Shown piece after piece: positions 15,023 to 23,549 of a DNA stretch of 26,980 nucleotides (its first letter is position 1; every line of letters begins with the position of its first letter). Source of the stretch: an uncultured Rickettsiales bacterium (GTDB lineage Bacteria > Pseudomonadota > Alphaproteobacteria > UBA8366); assembly GCA_913046825.1 (NCBI GenBank), contig CAJWTF010000040.1, forward strand, positions 1-26,980. Direction: 5' to 3'. Under the pieces are notes generated by a model, which saw only the letters and a program-made list of their open reading frames with translations, did no database searches and was not told the origin of the DNA. The position numbers and the translations under genes are program-made.

Positions 15023-16450
15023 ATGAAGAAGACCCTGTTTCTAAGCCCCCCGACCTTTGATGGTTATGACGGTGGGGCGGGCTCGCGCTATCAATGCAAG
15101 CGCGAGGTGAAATCTTTCTGGTATCCGACGTGGCTGGCGCAATTGTCGGCTCTGGTACCTGACAGCAAGCTGATCGATGCACCGGCGCAGGATTTAAGTG
15201 TCGACGATTTGCTGCCCATGGCCAACGATTATGAGTTCCTGGTCCTCTACACGAGCACGCCTTCTTTTGAGAACGACGTGAAGGTTGCCGAGGCGTTCAA
15301 GGAAAAAAACCCGGGTCTACTAATAGGATTTTGCGGCGCGCATGTCGCGGTGAACAATGAGGCCGCAATTCAGGCCTCTACGGTCATCGACTTTGTTTGC
15401 GACAGCGAATTCGATTTCACGATACAGGAGATTGCCGAAGGCAAACCCGTGGAAGAGGTTGTCGGTGTCACAATCCTTAAAGATGGGAAACCGCACTTCA
15501 CCGGCAAACGTCCAATTATCGAAGACATGGATTCGCTCCCCTGGGTAACGAAGATTTACAAGCGCGACTTGGACACGAAGGATTACTACAACGGCTATAT
15601 GCTGCATCCGTATATGTCGCTCTATACGGGGCGTGGCTGCAAGTCGCGCTGCACTTTCTGCCTCTGGCCGCAGACGATTTCCGGACATAATTATCGCTTC
15701 CGCTCGATTGAGAACGTGGTCGGGGAGATCACTTGGGCGCGGGATAATTTTCCGGAGGTCAAAGAGTTCTTCTTCGATGACGATACGCTGACCGACAACA
15801 AAGAAAACGTCGAAGCCTTGGCGAAGGAACTCGGTAAGCTTGGTGTTACCTGGTCGTGTAACGCGAAAGCGAATGTGTCCTACGAGACGCTCAAGATCAT
15901 GAAAGATAACGGGTTACGCCTGCTGCTGGTCGGATATGAATCTGGCAATCAGAAGATCCTTAACAACATCAAGAAAGGTATTCTGGTTGAGAAGGCAAAG
16001 CAGTTCACCAAAGATTGCCACGAACTCGGCATCGTCATTCACGGCACCTTCATCATGGGCCTGCCGGGTGAGACGCGAGAGACCATTGAAGAGACGATCC
16101 AGTATGCTCAAAATCTGGATCCAAAGACGATCCAAGTTTCTCTGCCGGCAGCATATCCGGGTACTTTCCTCTACGATCAAGCCATGCAGAACGGCTGGTT
16201 GTTGACGGAGACCGGTGACCAATTGGTCAGCGCCGACGGTGTGCAGAACAGTGTACTCGAATATCCGCACCTCAGCAGCGCAGAGATATTCGATGCGGTA
16301 GATACCTTCTACAAGCGTTTCTATTTCCGCCCCGTTAAGATGGCCGCCTTGTTCTACGAGATGTGCAAGGATTGGAGTGTCATGAAACGGCAGCTCCGTG
16401 AAGGGGTGGAGTTTTTCCGCTTCCTATGGGGACGGGAGAACACCGCCTGA
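15023..16450 (+). CDS. hpnJ: Hopanoid radical SAM protein HpnJ
   Basis: Radical SAM enzyme that in the established pathway converts glucosaminyl-bacteriohopanetetrol to the cyclitol ether by ring contraction. The 475-residue product has a cobalamin-binding-like Rossmann part (about residues 60-160) lacking the DxHxxG cobalamin motif in clear form. The 4Fe-4S binding triad Cys206-x3-Cys210-x2-Cys213 follows (GRGCKSRCTFC), then FFFDDDTLTDNKENVEALAK and LLLVGYESGNQKILNNIKKG of the TIM barrel. HGTFIMGLPGETRETIEETI is a typical barrel motif. The C-terminal domain is B12-radical-SAM-like. GGAG precedes the ATG. Its stop overlaps the start region of hpnK. Confidence 0.93.
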   Translation: MKKTLFLSPPTFDGYDGGAGSRYQCKREVKSFWYPTWLAQLSALVPDSKLIDAPAQDLSVDDLLPMANDYEFLVLYTSTPSFENDVKVAEAFKEKNPGLLIGFCGAHVAVNNEAAIQASTVIDFVCDSEFDFTIQEIAEGKPVEEVVGVTILKDGKPHFTGKRPIIEDMDSLPWVTKIYKRDLDTKDYYNGYMLHPYMSLYTGRGCKSRCTFCLWPQTISGHNYRFRSIENVVGEITWARDNFPEVKEFFFDDDTLTDNKENVEALAKELGKLGVTWSCNAKANVSYETLKIMKDNGLRLLLVGYESGNQKILNNIKKGILVEKAKQFTKDCHELGIVIHGTFIMGLPGETRETIEETIQYAQNLDPKTIQVSLPAAYPGTFLYDQAMQNGWLLTETGDQLVSADGVQNSVLEYPHLSSAEIFDAVDTFYKRFYFRPVKMAALFYEMCKDWSVMKRQLREGVEFFRFLWGRENTA

Positions 16451-17292
16451 AGCACTTGATCGTCACAGCCGACGATTTCGGTCGCTCCCTGGCCGTGAAC
16501 GAAGCGATCGAGGAAGCGCATACGACCGGTATTCTTACTGCTGCGAGTTTGATGGTGGGGGCGAACGCGGCTTCAGACGCCGTTGACCGCGCAAAGCGGC
16601 ATCCGGAATTGGGTGTCGGGCTGCATCTGGTTGTCGTTTGTGGTAAAGCCGTCCTTCCTCCCGCTGAAATTCCCGATCTCGTGGATGCTAACGGCGAATT
16701 CGATACGAATTTGGTGCGCGCAGGGTTCCGCTATTTCTTTTCCCCGAAAATGCGTCGCCAATTGGCCAGAGAAATTCGCGCGCAATTCGAGGCTTTCCGA
16801 GCTTCGGGTTTGGAGCTCGATCACGTGAACGCCCATAACCACCTGCATCTACATCCAACGGTCTTAGGTCTGATCCTGTCTATCGGAAGTGAATATGGCC
16901 TGCGCGCCGTGCGGGTGCCGGCCGAACCCGTCGAAATTCCAGGTGCTACGCCACTGAAAGTGCCTGGGAGGATTGGCAGCGCCTTTCTCAGTATCTGGCT
17001 CAGCCTGACGCGTAAACGCCTCCGCGACGCGGATGTTCGCATCAATGATCGCGTGTTTGGCATTCGCGATAGCGGCAATATGGTGCGTGAGCGCATGCTG
17101 GCCTTGCTGCAAGAGTTACCAAATGGGGTTACGGAAATTTTCTCTCACCCGGCGCGCGGCGCTTGGGATGGTGTCGAAGCGGCAGCGGCGCAATACCGTT
17201 TCGAAGAAGAATTCCAGGCATTGGTCGACCCAGCGGTGAAATCCGCGGTGATCGCCTCCGGCGCCACCCTCATGACATTCAAGGACATTTGA
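16426..17292 (+). CDS. hpnK: Hopanoid deacetylase HpnK (YdjC-like)
   Basis: Deacetylase that removes the acetyl group from N-acetylglucosaminyl-bacteriohopanetetrol so that HpnJ can act. The product has the YdjC/carbohydrate deacetylase plan: LIVTADDFGRSLAVNEAIEE with the metal-binding Asp pair, GVGLHLVV, LDHVNAHNHLHLHP with metal His residues, and SHPARGA near the end. The ATG at 16426 overlaps hpnJ by 25 bases and has only a distant GGAG. Family members begin MKxLIVTADDFG, which aligns with CTG at 16447, where GGGAG lies 9 bases upstream and CTG overlaps the hpnJ stop (CTGA). A CTG start is therefore quite possible. I report the conservative ATG. Confidence 0.9.
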   Translation: MGTGEHRLKHLIVTADDFGRSLAVNEAIEEAHTTGILTAASLMVGANAASDAVDRAKRHPELGVGLHLVVVCGKAVLPPAEIPDLVDANGEFDTNLVRAGFRYFFSPKMRRQLAREIRAQFEAFRASGLELDHVNAHNHLHLHPTVLGLILSIGSEYGLRAVRVPAEPVEIPGATPLKVPGRIGSAFLSIWLSLTRKRLRDADVRINDRVFGIRDSGNMVRERMLALLQELPNGVTEIFSHPARGAWDGVEAAAAQYRFEEEFQALVDPAVKSAVIASGATLMTFKDI

Positions 17293-17301
17293 TCGGAGAT
17301 C

Positions 17302-17919
17302 ATGGTCGGCGATTCCTGGACCCATAAAATGGCGCGAATATGTATCCTGCCACTCGTGAACACACCGGTGACGCCGAACCACCTGACGACGGTGCGTCTC
17401 ATTACTGGGATTGCCGCCTGCGCGGCCTTCGCCGTCGGTACGCGGGAGTGGGATATTTGGGGCGGTTGTTTGTGGTTGTTCTCGGCCTTTCTAGACCGAG
17501 CAGATGGGGAATTGGCGCGGGTTAGCGGCAAGATCACGCCCGGCGGGCATAAGTTTGATATGTTCTGCGACGTGACGGTGACGTCGTTGTTCTTCCTCGG
17601 TGCGGGGATCGGGTTGCGGGACGATGTCCTGTTCGGTGTTGAGTTGGGCCAGTGGCCAATTTGGCTCGGCGCCCTCGGCGCAGCCGGTGTTTTCGCCGCT
17701 GAAATCTTCGCCGAATTCATCGACCGTGCGCAGGCCGATACAGGCGAGAAGGCTTATGAAGGTATCTGGGGCTTTGATTTCGACGATATTCTGTATCTCT
17801 TCGCGCCGGTAGTTTGGCTAAATTTGCATCTGTATTTCGTGCTGGGTGCCTCAATTGGGGCACCGGCCTTCGCGCTGCTGACCTGGTGGAAGTGGCGGAA
17901 GATGGGGATTAAGGCGTGA
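17302..17919 (+). CDS. CDP-alcohol phosphatidyltransferase family protein
   Basis: Integral membrane enzyme that transfers a substituted phosphate from a CDP-alcohol to a hydroxyl. The 205-residue product keeps the full signature DxxDGxxARx8Gx3Dx3D: Asp65 and Asp68 in DRADGELAR, then Asp86 and Asp90 in GHKFDMFCD. It has about six helices and starts PVTPNHLTTVRL, as in this family. It follows hpnK by 9 bases with GGAG before its ATG, so it belongs to the hopanoid operon. The characterised hopanoid steps do not need such an enzyme. It may make a phospho-linked hopanoid, or a phospholipid coordinated with hopanoid supply; the acceptor and CDP-alcohol are not readable from sequence. A dead relative lies upstream of hpnL. 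No terminator is visible in the 25 bases before the convergent aminotransferase gene. Confidence 0.9.
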   Translation: MVGDSWTHKMARICILPLVNTPVTPNHLTTVRLITGIAACAAFAVGTREWDIWGGCLWLFSAFLDRADGELARVSGKITPGGHKFDMFCDVTVTSLFFLGAGIGLRDDVLFGVELGQWPIWLGALGAAGVFAAEIFAEFIDRAQADTGEKAYEGIWGFDFDDILYLFAPVVWLNLHLYFVLGASIGAPAFALLTWWKWRKMGIKA

Positions 17920-17944
17920 ACATCTCCGGGGTTTGAGAAATCGC

Positions 17945-18871
17945 CTAAGCCGCTAGCTTGCTTAAATACTGCGCGTACCAATCAAAGCCGACATACTCGA
18001 CATAAGCGTCGATGATCTTCTGCGTGATTGTACCCGGCACCGGTGATGGCATTTCGGTACCGTTCACGCTGCGGATGGGGCAGACGCAAAAGCTCGTCGA
18101 GGAGATGAAACATTCGTCCGCGTTATAGGCGTCGAAGAGGTCAATATCGGTTTCTTCAAAAGGAATAGCCATTTTATTCGCTAATTCGCGGACGACAGAG
18201 CGAGAGACACCCGGTAGGACATAACGTTCCTTCGGTGTCTTTATAACGCCGTCGGTGACGAGGAAGAAATTGCTACCTTTGCCTTCCGAGAGATTGCCAT
18301 TCTCGTCTAATAGAATTGCGTGCGCGCCGGGACTCTGGGCCGTGACTTCTAGGTCGCCCAAGACCAAGTTCAGATAATTGTGCGTCTTGGCTCGGGGGCT
18401 CACCATGTCGGGTGCCACGCGGCGGACCGAAGGTGTGACGATTTCCAAGCCATCGCGGTAAGATCCTGCGCGAGCCGCGAGCGGTAACGGCAGGCATTCG
18501 ACGATGATGGTCGGTCCTTCCCATTCCGGCCAAGCGGTCGCGTCAGCCGGGTCGAGGCCACGCGTCACCCGCTGCGTCACCCAGTAATCCTCATCTTTGC
18601 TGATAAGGGGTAGATTGCGTTCCACCACTTGTTCCGTGACCTGGATGAAGTTGTCGATGCTCATTCGTGGGTCGATGCGCAGGTACTTTAAGGATCTATA
18701 GAACCGGTCCAGATGTTCGCGCAATCTGAAGATGTCATGCCCGAAAGTCCGCGTGGTGTCGAACACTGCATCGCCGTATTTAACGCCTCGGTCGCGAAAG
18801 GGAATACGGGCTTCACTTTCCGGGACGTATTCGCCGTTGAGATAGACAATGCGTTGATTAGGTAGGTTCAT
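17945..18871 (-). CDS. Class IV aminotransferase, branched-chain/D-amino-acid type (second copy)
   Basis: PLP-dependent fold-type IV transaminase. The 308-residue product starts VYLNGEYVPESEARIPFRDR, the usual opening of class IV enzymes, and has the Schiff-base Lys162 in SPRAKTHNYLNLVLGDLE. The cofactor-binding Glu is in LSEGKGSNFFLV, and the phosphate loop near ISSTSFCVCPI is family-like. Class IV covers branched-chain, D-alanine and aminodeoxychorismate lyase enzymes; the KTHNYL context fits branched-chain or (R)-amine/D-amino-acid type enzymes, and I cannot pick one. GGAG lies 8 bases before the ATG. It overlaps the upstream aminotransferase by ATGA and is the last gene of the five-gene - strand operon. 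A second, clearly different class IV enzyme in the same operon implies two distinct transamination steps or opposite stereochemistry. Confidence 0.88.
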   Translation of the reverse strand: MNLPNQRIVYLNGEYVPESEARIPFRDRGVKYGDAVFDTTRTFGHDIFRLREHLDRFYRSLKYLRIDPRMSIDNFIQVTEQVVERNLPLISKDEDYWVTQRVTRGLDPADATAWPEWEGPTIIVECLPLPLAARAGSYRDGLEIVTPSVRRVAPDMVSPRAKTHNYLNLVLGDLEVTAQSPGAHAILLDENGNLSEGKGSNFFLVTDGVIKTPKERYVLPGVSRSVVRELANKMAIPFEETDIDLFDAYNADECFISSTSFCVCPIRSVNGTEMPSPVPGTITQKIIDAYVEYVGFDWYAQYLSKLAA

Positions 18872-19806
18872 TTTTCAATCTCCACTACGGTCAGCCATCC
18901 TCTAGGGTCTTCTCCGATGCCCGTTACCGTCTCGAAGTATGCCTGTTGTAGGCGTTTGACGATAGGCCCAACCTCGCCTTTGCCGATGGGGGCACTGTCG
19001 ACGTCGATCACCGGAGTGACTTCCCAACCGGTACCGCAGAAGAACGCTTCTTCGGCCATGAACAATTCGCTGCGGTCGATCTCGCGCTGCTCCGTCTTCA
19101 GGCCGAACTCGTCCTCCAGCAACGTAATCACCGTATCCCGTGTAATGCTCTCTAGGATGTCGCTTGTGATGGAAGATGTGATTGGCACCCCGTTGCGGAT
19201 CATAAAGAAACACATGCTAGGGCCTTCGGCGATCTTACCCGCCCGGTTTAATAACAGCGCGGTGTCGTATCTATCGACCTTGGCCTGAATTCCTGCGAGG
19301 CGGGAATTGTTGTAATTGCCGACGGCTTTGGCGCGCCCCGGCATGACGCGATCGGATAGGCGCTCCCAGGAGCTGACCTGGGCACGGCATCCGGTCTCTG
19401 TAAGTTTTGGGGTGCCGCGCCGGATAGCAGTAATCACGGATTCGACCGGCCCCCGCGCGCTGGCTTCCCCGTCACCGCCAAGATAGGCCATCGGGCGGAT
19501 ATGGACGGATTCTTTGAACCCATTGCGGCGGACCAATTCGACCACCGCCTCTTCCATCTCATCCGCGCTTACCACGGCGTCAAAGCGCAGGATGCGCTGT
19601 GATATCTCCATCCGCTCCATATGATCACGCAAGCGGAATAGCAGCATGCATTTTCGTCGATCCGACCAATAGCCCCGGATACCCTCAAAGACTGCGGCCC
19701 CGTATTTCACGACAGGAGAGAAGACATGCACTTGCGCGTCCTTCCAGGGGATGAAATTACCGTTCTGATAGACGAGCAGGTCCTCGTGCGGTCCGGGGTC
19801 GGTCAT
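18868..19806 (-). CDS. Class IV aminotransferase, IlvE-like (first copy)
   Basis: PLP transaminase resembling branched-chain aminotransferase IlvE. The 312-residue product has SPVVKYGAAVFEGIRGY, the IlvE-type substrate loop, and Lys160 in GRAKAVGNYNNSRLAG, the Schiff-base lysine in the classic AKxxGNYxxS context. AEGPSMCFFMIRNG stands where IlvE has EGxGxNxF; the Asn is replaced by Cys, an unusual change near the cofactor. FFCGTGWEVTPV is the usual C-terminal motif, in the position of TGTAAEV in IlvE. GTG at 19809 is in frame, but GGGAG sits closer to the ATG at 19806 (TGATG overlap with the ThDP gene stop), which I use. It could replace IlvE, or act on a keto acid made by the operon; the operon setting favours the latter. 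Confidence 0.88.
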   Translation of the reverse strand: MTDPGPHEDLLVYQNGNFIPWKDAQVHVFSPVVKYGAAVFEGIRGYWSDRRKCMLLFRLRDHMERMEISQRILRFDAVVSADEMEEAVVELVRRNGFKESVHIRPMAYLGGDGEASARGPVESVITAIRRGTPKLTETGCRAQVSSWERLSDRVMPGRAKAVGNYNNSRLAGIQAKVDRYDTALLLNRAGKIAEGPSMCFFMIRNGVPITSSITSDILESITRDTVITLLEDEFGLKTEQREIDRSELFMAEEAFFCGTGWEVTPVIDVDSAPIGKGEVGPIVKRLQQAYFETVTGIGEDPRGWLTVVEIEK

Positions 19807-21416
19807 CACAACTCCCTCAACGCGTTGAATTGATCCACATAGCAGGAGCCGTCGATGCGGGCACCGATCACCGTCGTGCGACCGCTTTTTAGGGCGGCTT
19901 GCAGGGCATCTCCTAATTGTTGTTCGGTCTCAACGGTGACACCGTCCGCACCCACGCCCTTTGCGAGTGCCTCCCAATCCAATCCGCCAATCCCAACGCC
20001 ATGCCGCGGAATGCCTTTTAGCTCCTGCTTCACGCGGATAAGGGCGATTTCTTGATCGTCGAAAACGACAACGATGATCGGTAAGTTCTCTCGGACGGCC
20101 GTCTGCAAATCGGCGATGGCCATCATGAAGCCGCCATCACCGGTGAAGGCGACTACTGGGCGGCCCGGATAGGCGAGGCGCGCGCCGAGCGCTCCGGGAA
20201 TGGCATAGCCCATGGAGCCAAGACCGTTCGAGGTCAAAAACTCCCGAGGGCCGTAGGATTGCCATTTCTGCACCACCAACAAACGGCTGGCCCCCGCGTC
20301 ACAGGTCGCGATAGTTTCGCGCGGCAGGACCGCGCGGGCGACATCCATCGCGCCTTGTGGGGAAATGCCCTGTGTTGGCACATCAAGCGCCTTGGTGACT
20401 TGCTCGCGGAACGTCTTGGCCGACCCTTCACCCCAACCGCTGCCTTCGGGTGCAAATTCGGCCAATCCGGCCAGTAAAGCTTTCAAGTTGCCGACCATCT
20501 CGAATTCGGCCGGGATCACCGCTTCCAGGCTAGGCGTATTGGAGAAGGAGATCACCGGTATGTCATAGGGCCAGGGTTTCGGTTGCAGTTCGATAGCATC
20601 CAGGCCAATGGTGATGATCAGATCTGATTGCATAACAAGCTCACGCTCGATCAGACCCCCGATGATGCAGCCGGCCCGCAACGGGTGGTCTTCCGGGATG
20701 GCGCCCTTGCACTTCGACGTCGTGAGGACCGGTGCCCCTAATCGTTCTGCCAATGCCACTAGCTCGTCCGAAGCGTGATCCCAAAAGATACCGAGACCCA
20801 CCAACAGGATTGGTCGACGCGCTGAAGCTAGCGTCTGCAATGGTATTTTCAACGCAGCGCGATCGGGCTCTACCGGCACAATTCTGGGGCGTAGCGGCGC
20901 TTCACCACCAGCGTTGGCGGCTTCGTTCATGGTCTCGTTGGACGGCATGTCGAATTGTACCGGGCCGGGCGCGGGCGACGTTGCGATGCGAATGGCCCGG
21001 CGAATTTGCTGGCGAACCGATTTCGCGTGGATAGTCGTTTGCCATTTAGTCACTGGTGTATAGAGCGCGTGCTGGTTCAGGACTTGCCGCAGGCCGGTCT
21101 CATAAGTAGGGGCCGGATATTGGTCGGTAATGGCAATAAGTGGTGCCCGGTCCATCCACGCATGGGCGACGCCGTTCACCATGTTGGCGGCTCCTGGTCC
21201 CCGGGTCGACACGCAGACACCAGGCGAGCCTGTAATTTCGCCCCAGGTCGCCGCCATCATCGCGCCCGCGACTTCCTGTTTCATCAGAATGAAGCGGACA
21301 TCGCGTTCGCGCGCCGCTTCCATTAATTCAACCGTCTCACCGCCCGGGTGACCGACGATGAAAGGTGTTCCCATCTCATCGAACGCGTCGACGAGGACTT
21401 CTACCGTGGTGGTCAT
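19806..21416 (-). CDS. ThDP-dependent enzyme, acetolactate-synthase-like
   Basis: Thiamine diphosphate enzyme of the acetolactate synthase/benzoylformate decarboxylase family; such enzymes decarboxylate 2-oxo acids or join the product to another carbonyl. The 536-residue product has the three domains: Pyr (Glu48 in MKQEVAGAMMA is the cofactor-activating Glu), a central Rossmann-like domain (about 190-330), and the PP domain with GDG at 426-428 and FDDQE at 452-456. Most members have NN or ND at that last site; here it is Asp453-Asp454, still able to hold Mg. It lacks any regulatory subunit neighbour, and lies 1 base after hyuA, so a catabolic role is more likely than branched-chain synthesis. 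It could also be a sulfopyruvate, oxalyl-CoA or phosphonopyruvate type enzyme, but I see no deciding motif. Confidence 0.88.
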   Translation of the reverse strand: MTTTVEVLVDAFDEMGTPFIVGHPGGETVELMEAARERDVRFILMKQEVAGAMMAATWGEITGSPGVCVSTRGPGAANMVNGVAHAWMDRAPLIAITDQYPAPTYETGLRQVLNQHALYTPVTKWQTTIHAKSVRQQIRRAIRIATSPAPGPVQFDMPSNETMNEAANAGGEAPLRPRIVPVEPDRAALKIPLQTLASARRPILLVGLGIFWDHASDELVALAERLGAPVLTTSKCKGAIPEDHPLRAGCIIGGLIERELVMQSDLIITIGLDAIELQPKPWPYDIPVISFSNTPSLEAVIPAEFEMVGNLKALLAGLAEFAPEGSGWGEGSAKTFREQVTKALDVPTQGISPQGAMDVARAVLPRETIATCDAGASRLLVVQKWQSYGPREFLTSNGLGSMGYAIPGALGARLAYPGRPVVAFTGDGGFMMAIADLQTAVRENLPIIVVVFDDQEIALIRVKQELKGIPRHGVGIGGLDWEALAKGVGADGVTVETEQQLGDALQAALKSGRTTVIGARIDGSCYVDQFNALREL

Positions 21417-21417
21417 A

Positions 21418-23535
21418 TCAGCTGTCCTCCTGCTCTGGCGGTGCGTCGATATCGATGATGAGGTTCAGATATTTGTCGATGGAGACAGTCGTGTCCGGTC
21501 CGGCGACGGCGGTGGATTCGCGCTCCTCGATGACCGCCGGTCCCCGGAACGAATCGCCTGGTTTCAACGCATAACGATTGTAAATCTTGCAGGCTGCATA
21601 TCCGGTCTCCGGGAAATAGACCTCACGTTCGCCTTTATCCGCCGGGTTTTCGTCAATCTGCTGGCCCGCAAAGTTAAGCTCGACATTCGGTGTCGGGCCC
21701 GATGCATAAACGCGCCAGGTCAATGCCTCAATCGGCAGATCGCTGATTTGGCGGCCGAATAGCTCCTGATAACGGTCGAGGAAGATTTGCCGGATCGTTG
21801 CAGCAGAGCTCCCATCGAGCTTGCCTTCGGGCACAGGCACGTCAATCTCGAACCCTTGTCCGCTATAACGCATATCCGCGCGCCGCCGCATGGAGACAGT
21901 GGATGGGTCCGCTCCAGCTTCATGGATTTGCGCCAAGGCTTCGGCTTCCATTTTGGCGAATAGATCGTTGAGCCGATTCCAATCGAGTGTCTCTAAGCGC
22001 GAGACATAACTGCGGACTGCATCCGTGCCAGGGGCGGCAACCAAAAACCCAAGGGCCGACAGGACACCGGCACCGAGCGGGCAAATGACTCGGTTGATCT
22101 TCAACAATTTCGCCATCCCGTAGGCATGCACGGGACCGGCTCCGCCGGAGGCTACCAGTGCATAGCGGCGCGGGTCGCGACCCTTCTCGGCAATATACAT
22201 ACGAGTAGCCGCCGCCATGTTCTCGTTGACGATACTGTGGATACCCCAGGCGACATCGGTCACCGATAGGCCGGTGGCGGAGGCGAGCGTATCCTGCACT
22301 GCGCCCTCTACCGAGCTCAGATCTAAATCCATTTCGCCGCCGAGGAAATACTCCGGTGAGAGATAACCCAATAATAGGTCGGCGTCGGTGACGGCGGGTT
22401 GAGTGCCCCCTTGGCCGTAACAGACGGGCCCAGGATCGGAGCCGGAGCTGTCTGGGCCCACCTTCAGCAATCCCATATTGTCTACCCGCGCCAGCGATCC
22501 GCCACCGGCACCAATCTCGATCAAATCGATGACCGGTACCTTCAGCGGCAATCCCGAGCCTTTCTTGAAGCGACGCACTCTGCCGGCCTCGAACTCGTGG
22601 GCATGTTCGGGTTCGAACTCTTCAATCAGGCACATCTTCGCGGTGGTGCCACCCATGTCGAAGGAGATTAAGTGGTGGGTGTCTGTCAGTCGTCCGTAGA
22701 ATGCGCCCGCGGTTGCGCCCGCCGCCGGTCCGGATTCGATCAGATGGATCGGCGCCTTTCGGCCGGTTTCGACCGACGCAATGCCGCCGCTTGATTGCAT
22801 CAGGTACAATGATTGCCTCAGGCCGAGGGCCGAGAGTTTATCCGACAGATTGCCGAGGTAGCGCTGCATCAGCGGCAAGACGTAGGCGTTGGCGCAAGCC
22901 GTGTTGGCGCGCTCGTATTCCCTGATCTCGGGCGCGACTTCCGTCGACGTGGTGATCGGAATGTTTGGGAAAGCCGCTTCCAGGACTTCCTTGGCCCTCC
23001 GTTCGTGAGATGCATTGGCGTAAGAATGCATGAAGCAGATGGCAATCGCTTCGACGCCCTCTTCTTTCAGTTGCTGCGCCGCATCTTGAAGACCAATTTC
23101 GTCCAATGGCCGCAGGACCTCGCCGTTGGAATTCACCCGCTCGTCAATTGCGAGCCGCAGGAACCGAGGTGCCAGAGGTTTCGGCCTCTCGAAGAACAAA
23201 TCGTAAAGGTCGTAGCGAATTTCCCGGCCCATTTCGAGCGAATCGCGGAAGCCTGCGGTGGTGATTAGCCCAATCTTGGCACCTTTGCGTTCAATCATGG
23301 TATTGGCAACGAGCGTTGTGCCATGGACAACGGCGTCCAATTCGGGCACGGACGTTCCCGCTTCCTCGACCAATCGTTCGAGTCCTTCGGTGATCGCTAC
23401 GCTCGGATCTTCAGATGTCGTCAGGCGTTTGCCCGTGAAGATCAGATCGCGGTTCTCGTCGACCAGAACGAAATCGGTGAACGTGCCGCCGACATCGACG
23501 CCCACGCGGATGCTGCCTTTGGTCTTATTAGTCAT
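21418..23535 (-). CDS. hyuA: Hydantoinase/oxoprolinase subunit A (HyuA-type)
   Basis: ATP-using subunit of the hydantoinase/5-oxoprolinase/acetone carboxylase superfamily, which opens cyclic amides (hydantoins, oxoproline) or carboxylates ketones using ATP. The 705-residue product has the ASKHA-type ATPase fold: VGVDVGGTFTDFVLV as the first phosphate loop, HGTTLVANTMIERKGAKIGL, SFDMGGTTAKMCLIEEF as the second phosphate loop, then IEIGAGGGSLARVD and YALVASGGAGPVHA. The C-terminal domain from about 520 is the usual beta-rich part. Length is normal for HyuA. AGGAGG precedes the ATG, which is 14 bases after the hyuB stop. HyuA and HyuB work as a complex. The substrate is not readable; neither acetone carboxylase-type gamma subunit nor a hydantoin racemase is adjacent. 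Confidence 0.93.
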   Translation of the reverse strand: MTNKTKGSIRVGVDVGGTFTDFVLVDENRDLIFTGKRLTTSEDPSVAITEGLERLVEEAGTSVPELDAVVHGTTLVANTMIERKGAKIGLITTAGFRDSLEMGREIRYDLYDLFFERPKPLAPRFLRLAIDERVNSNGEVLRPLDEIGLQDAAQQLKEEGVEAIAICFMHSYANASHERRAKEVLEAAFPNIPITTSTEVAPEIREYERANTACANAYVLPLMQRYLGNLSDKLSALGLRQSLYLMQSSGGIASVETGRKAPIHLIESGPAAGATAGAFYGRLTDTHHLISFDMGGTTAKMCLIEEFEPEHAHEFEAGRVRRFKKGSGLPLKVPVIDLIEIGAGGGSLARVDNMGLLKVGPDSSGSDPGPVCYGQGGTQPAVTDADLLLGYLSPEYFLGGEMDLDLSSVEGAVQDTLASATGLSVTDVAWGIHSIVNENMAAATRMYIAEKGRDPRRYALVASGGAGPVHAYGMAKLLKINRVICPLGAGVLSALGFLVAAPGTDAVRSYVSRLETLDWNRLNDLFAKMEAEALAQIHEAGADPSTVSMRRRADMRYSGQGFEIDVPVPEGKLDGSSAATIRQIFLDRYQELFGRQISDLPIEALTWRVYASGPTPNVELNFAGQQIDENPADKGEREVYFPETGYAACKIYNRYALKPGDSFRGPAVIEERESTAVAGPDTTVSIDKYLNLIIDIDAPPEQEDS

Positions 23536-23549
23536 TGCTCAAACGCCTC

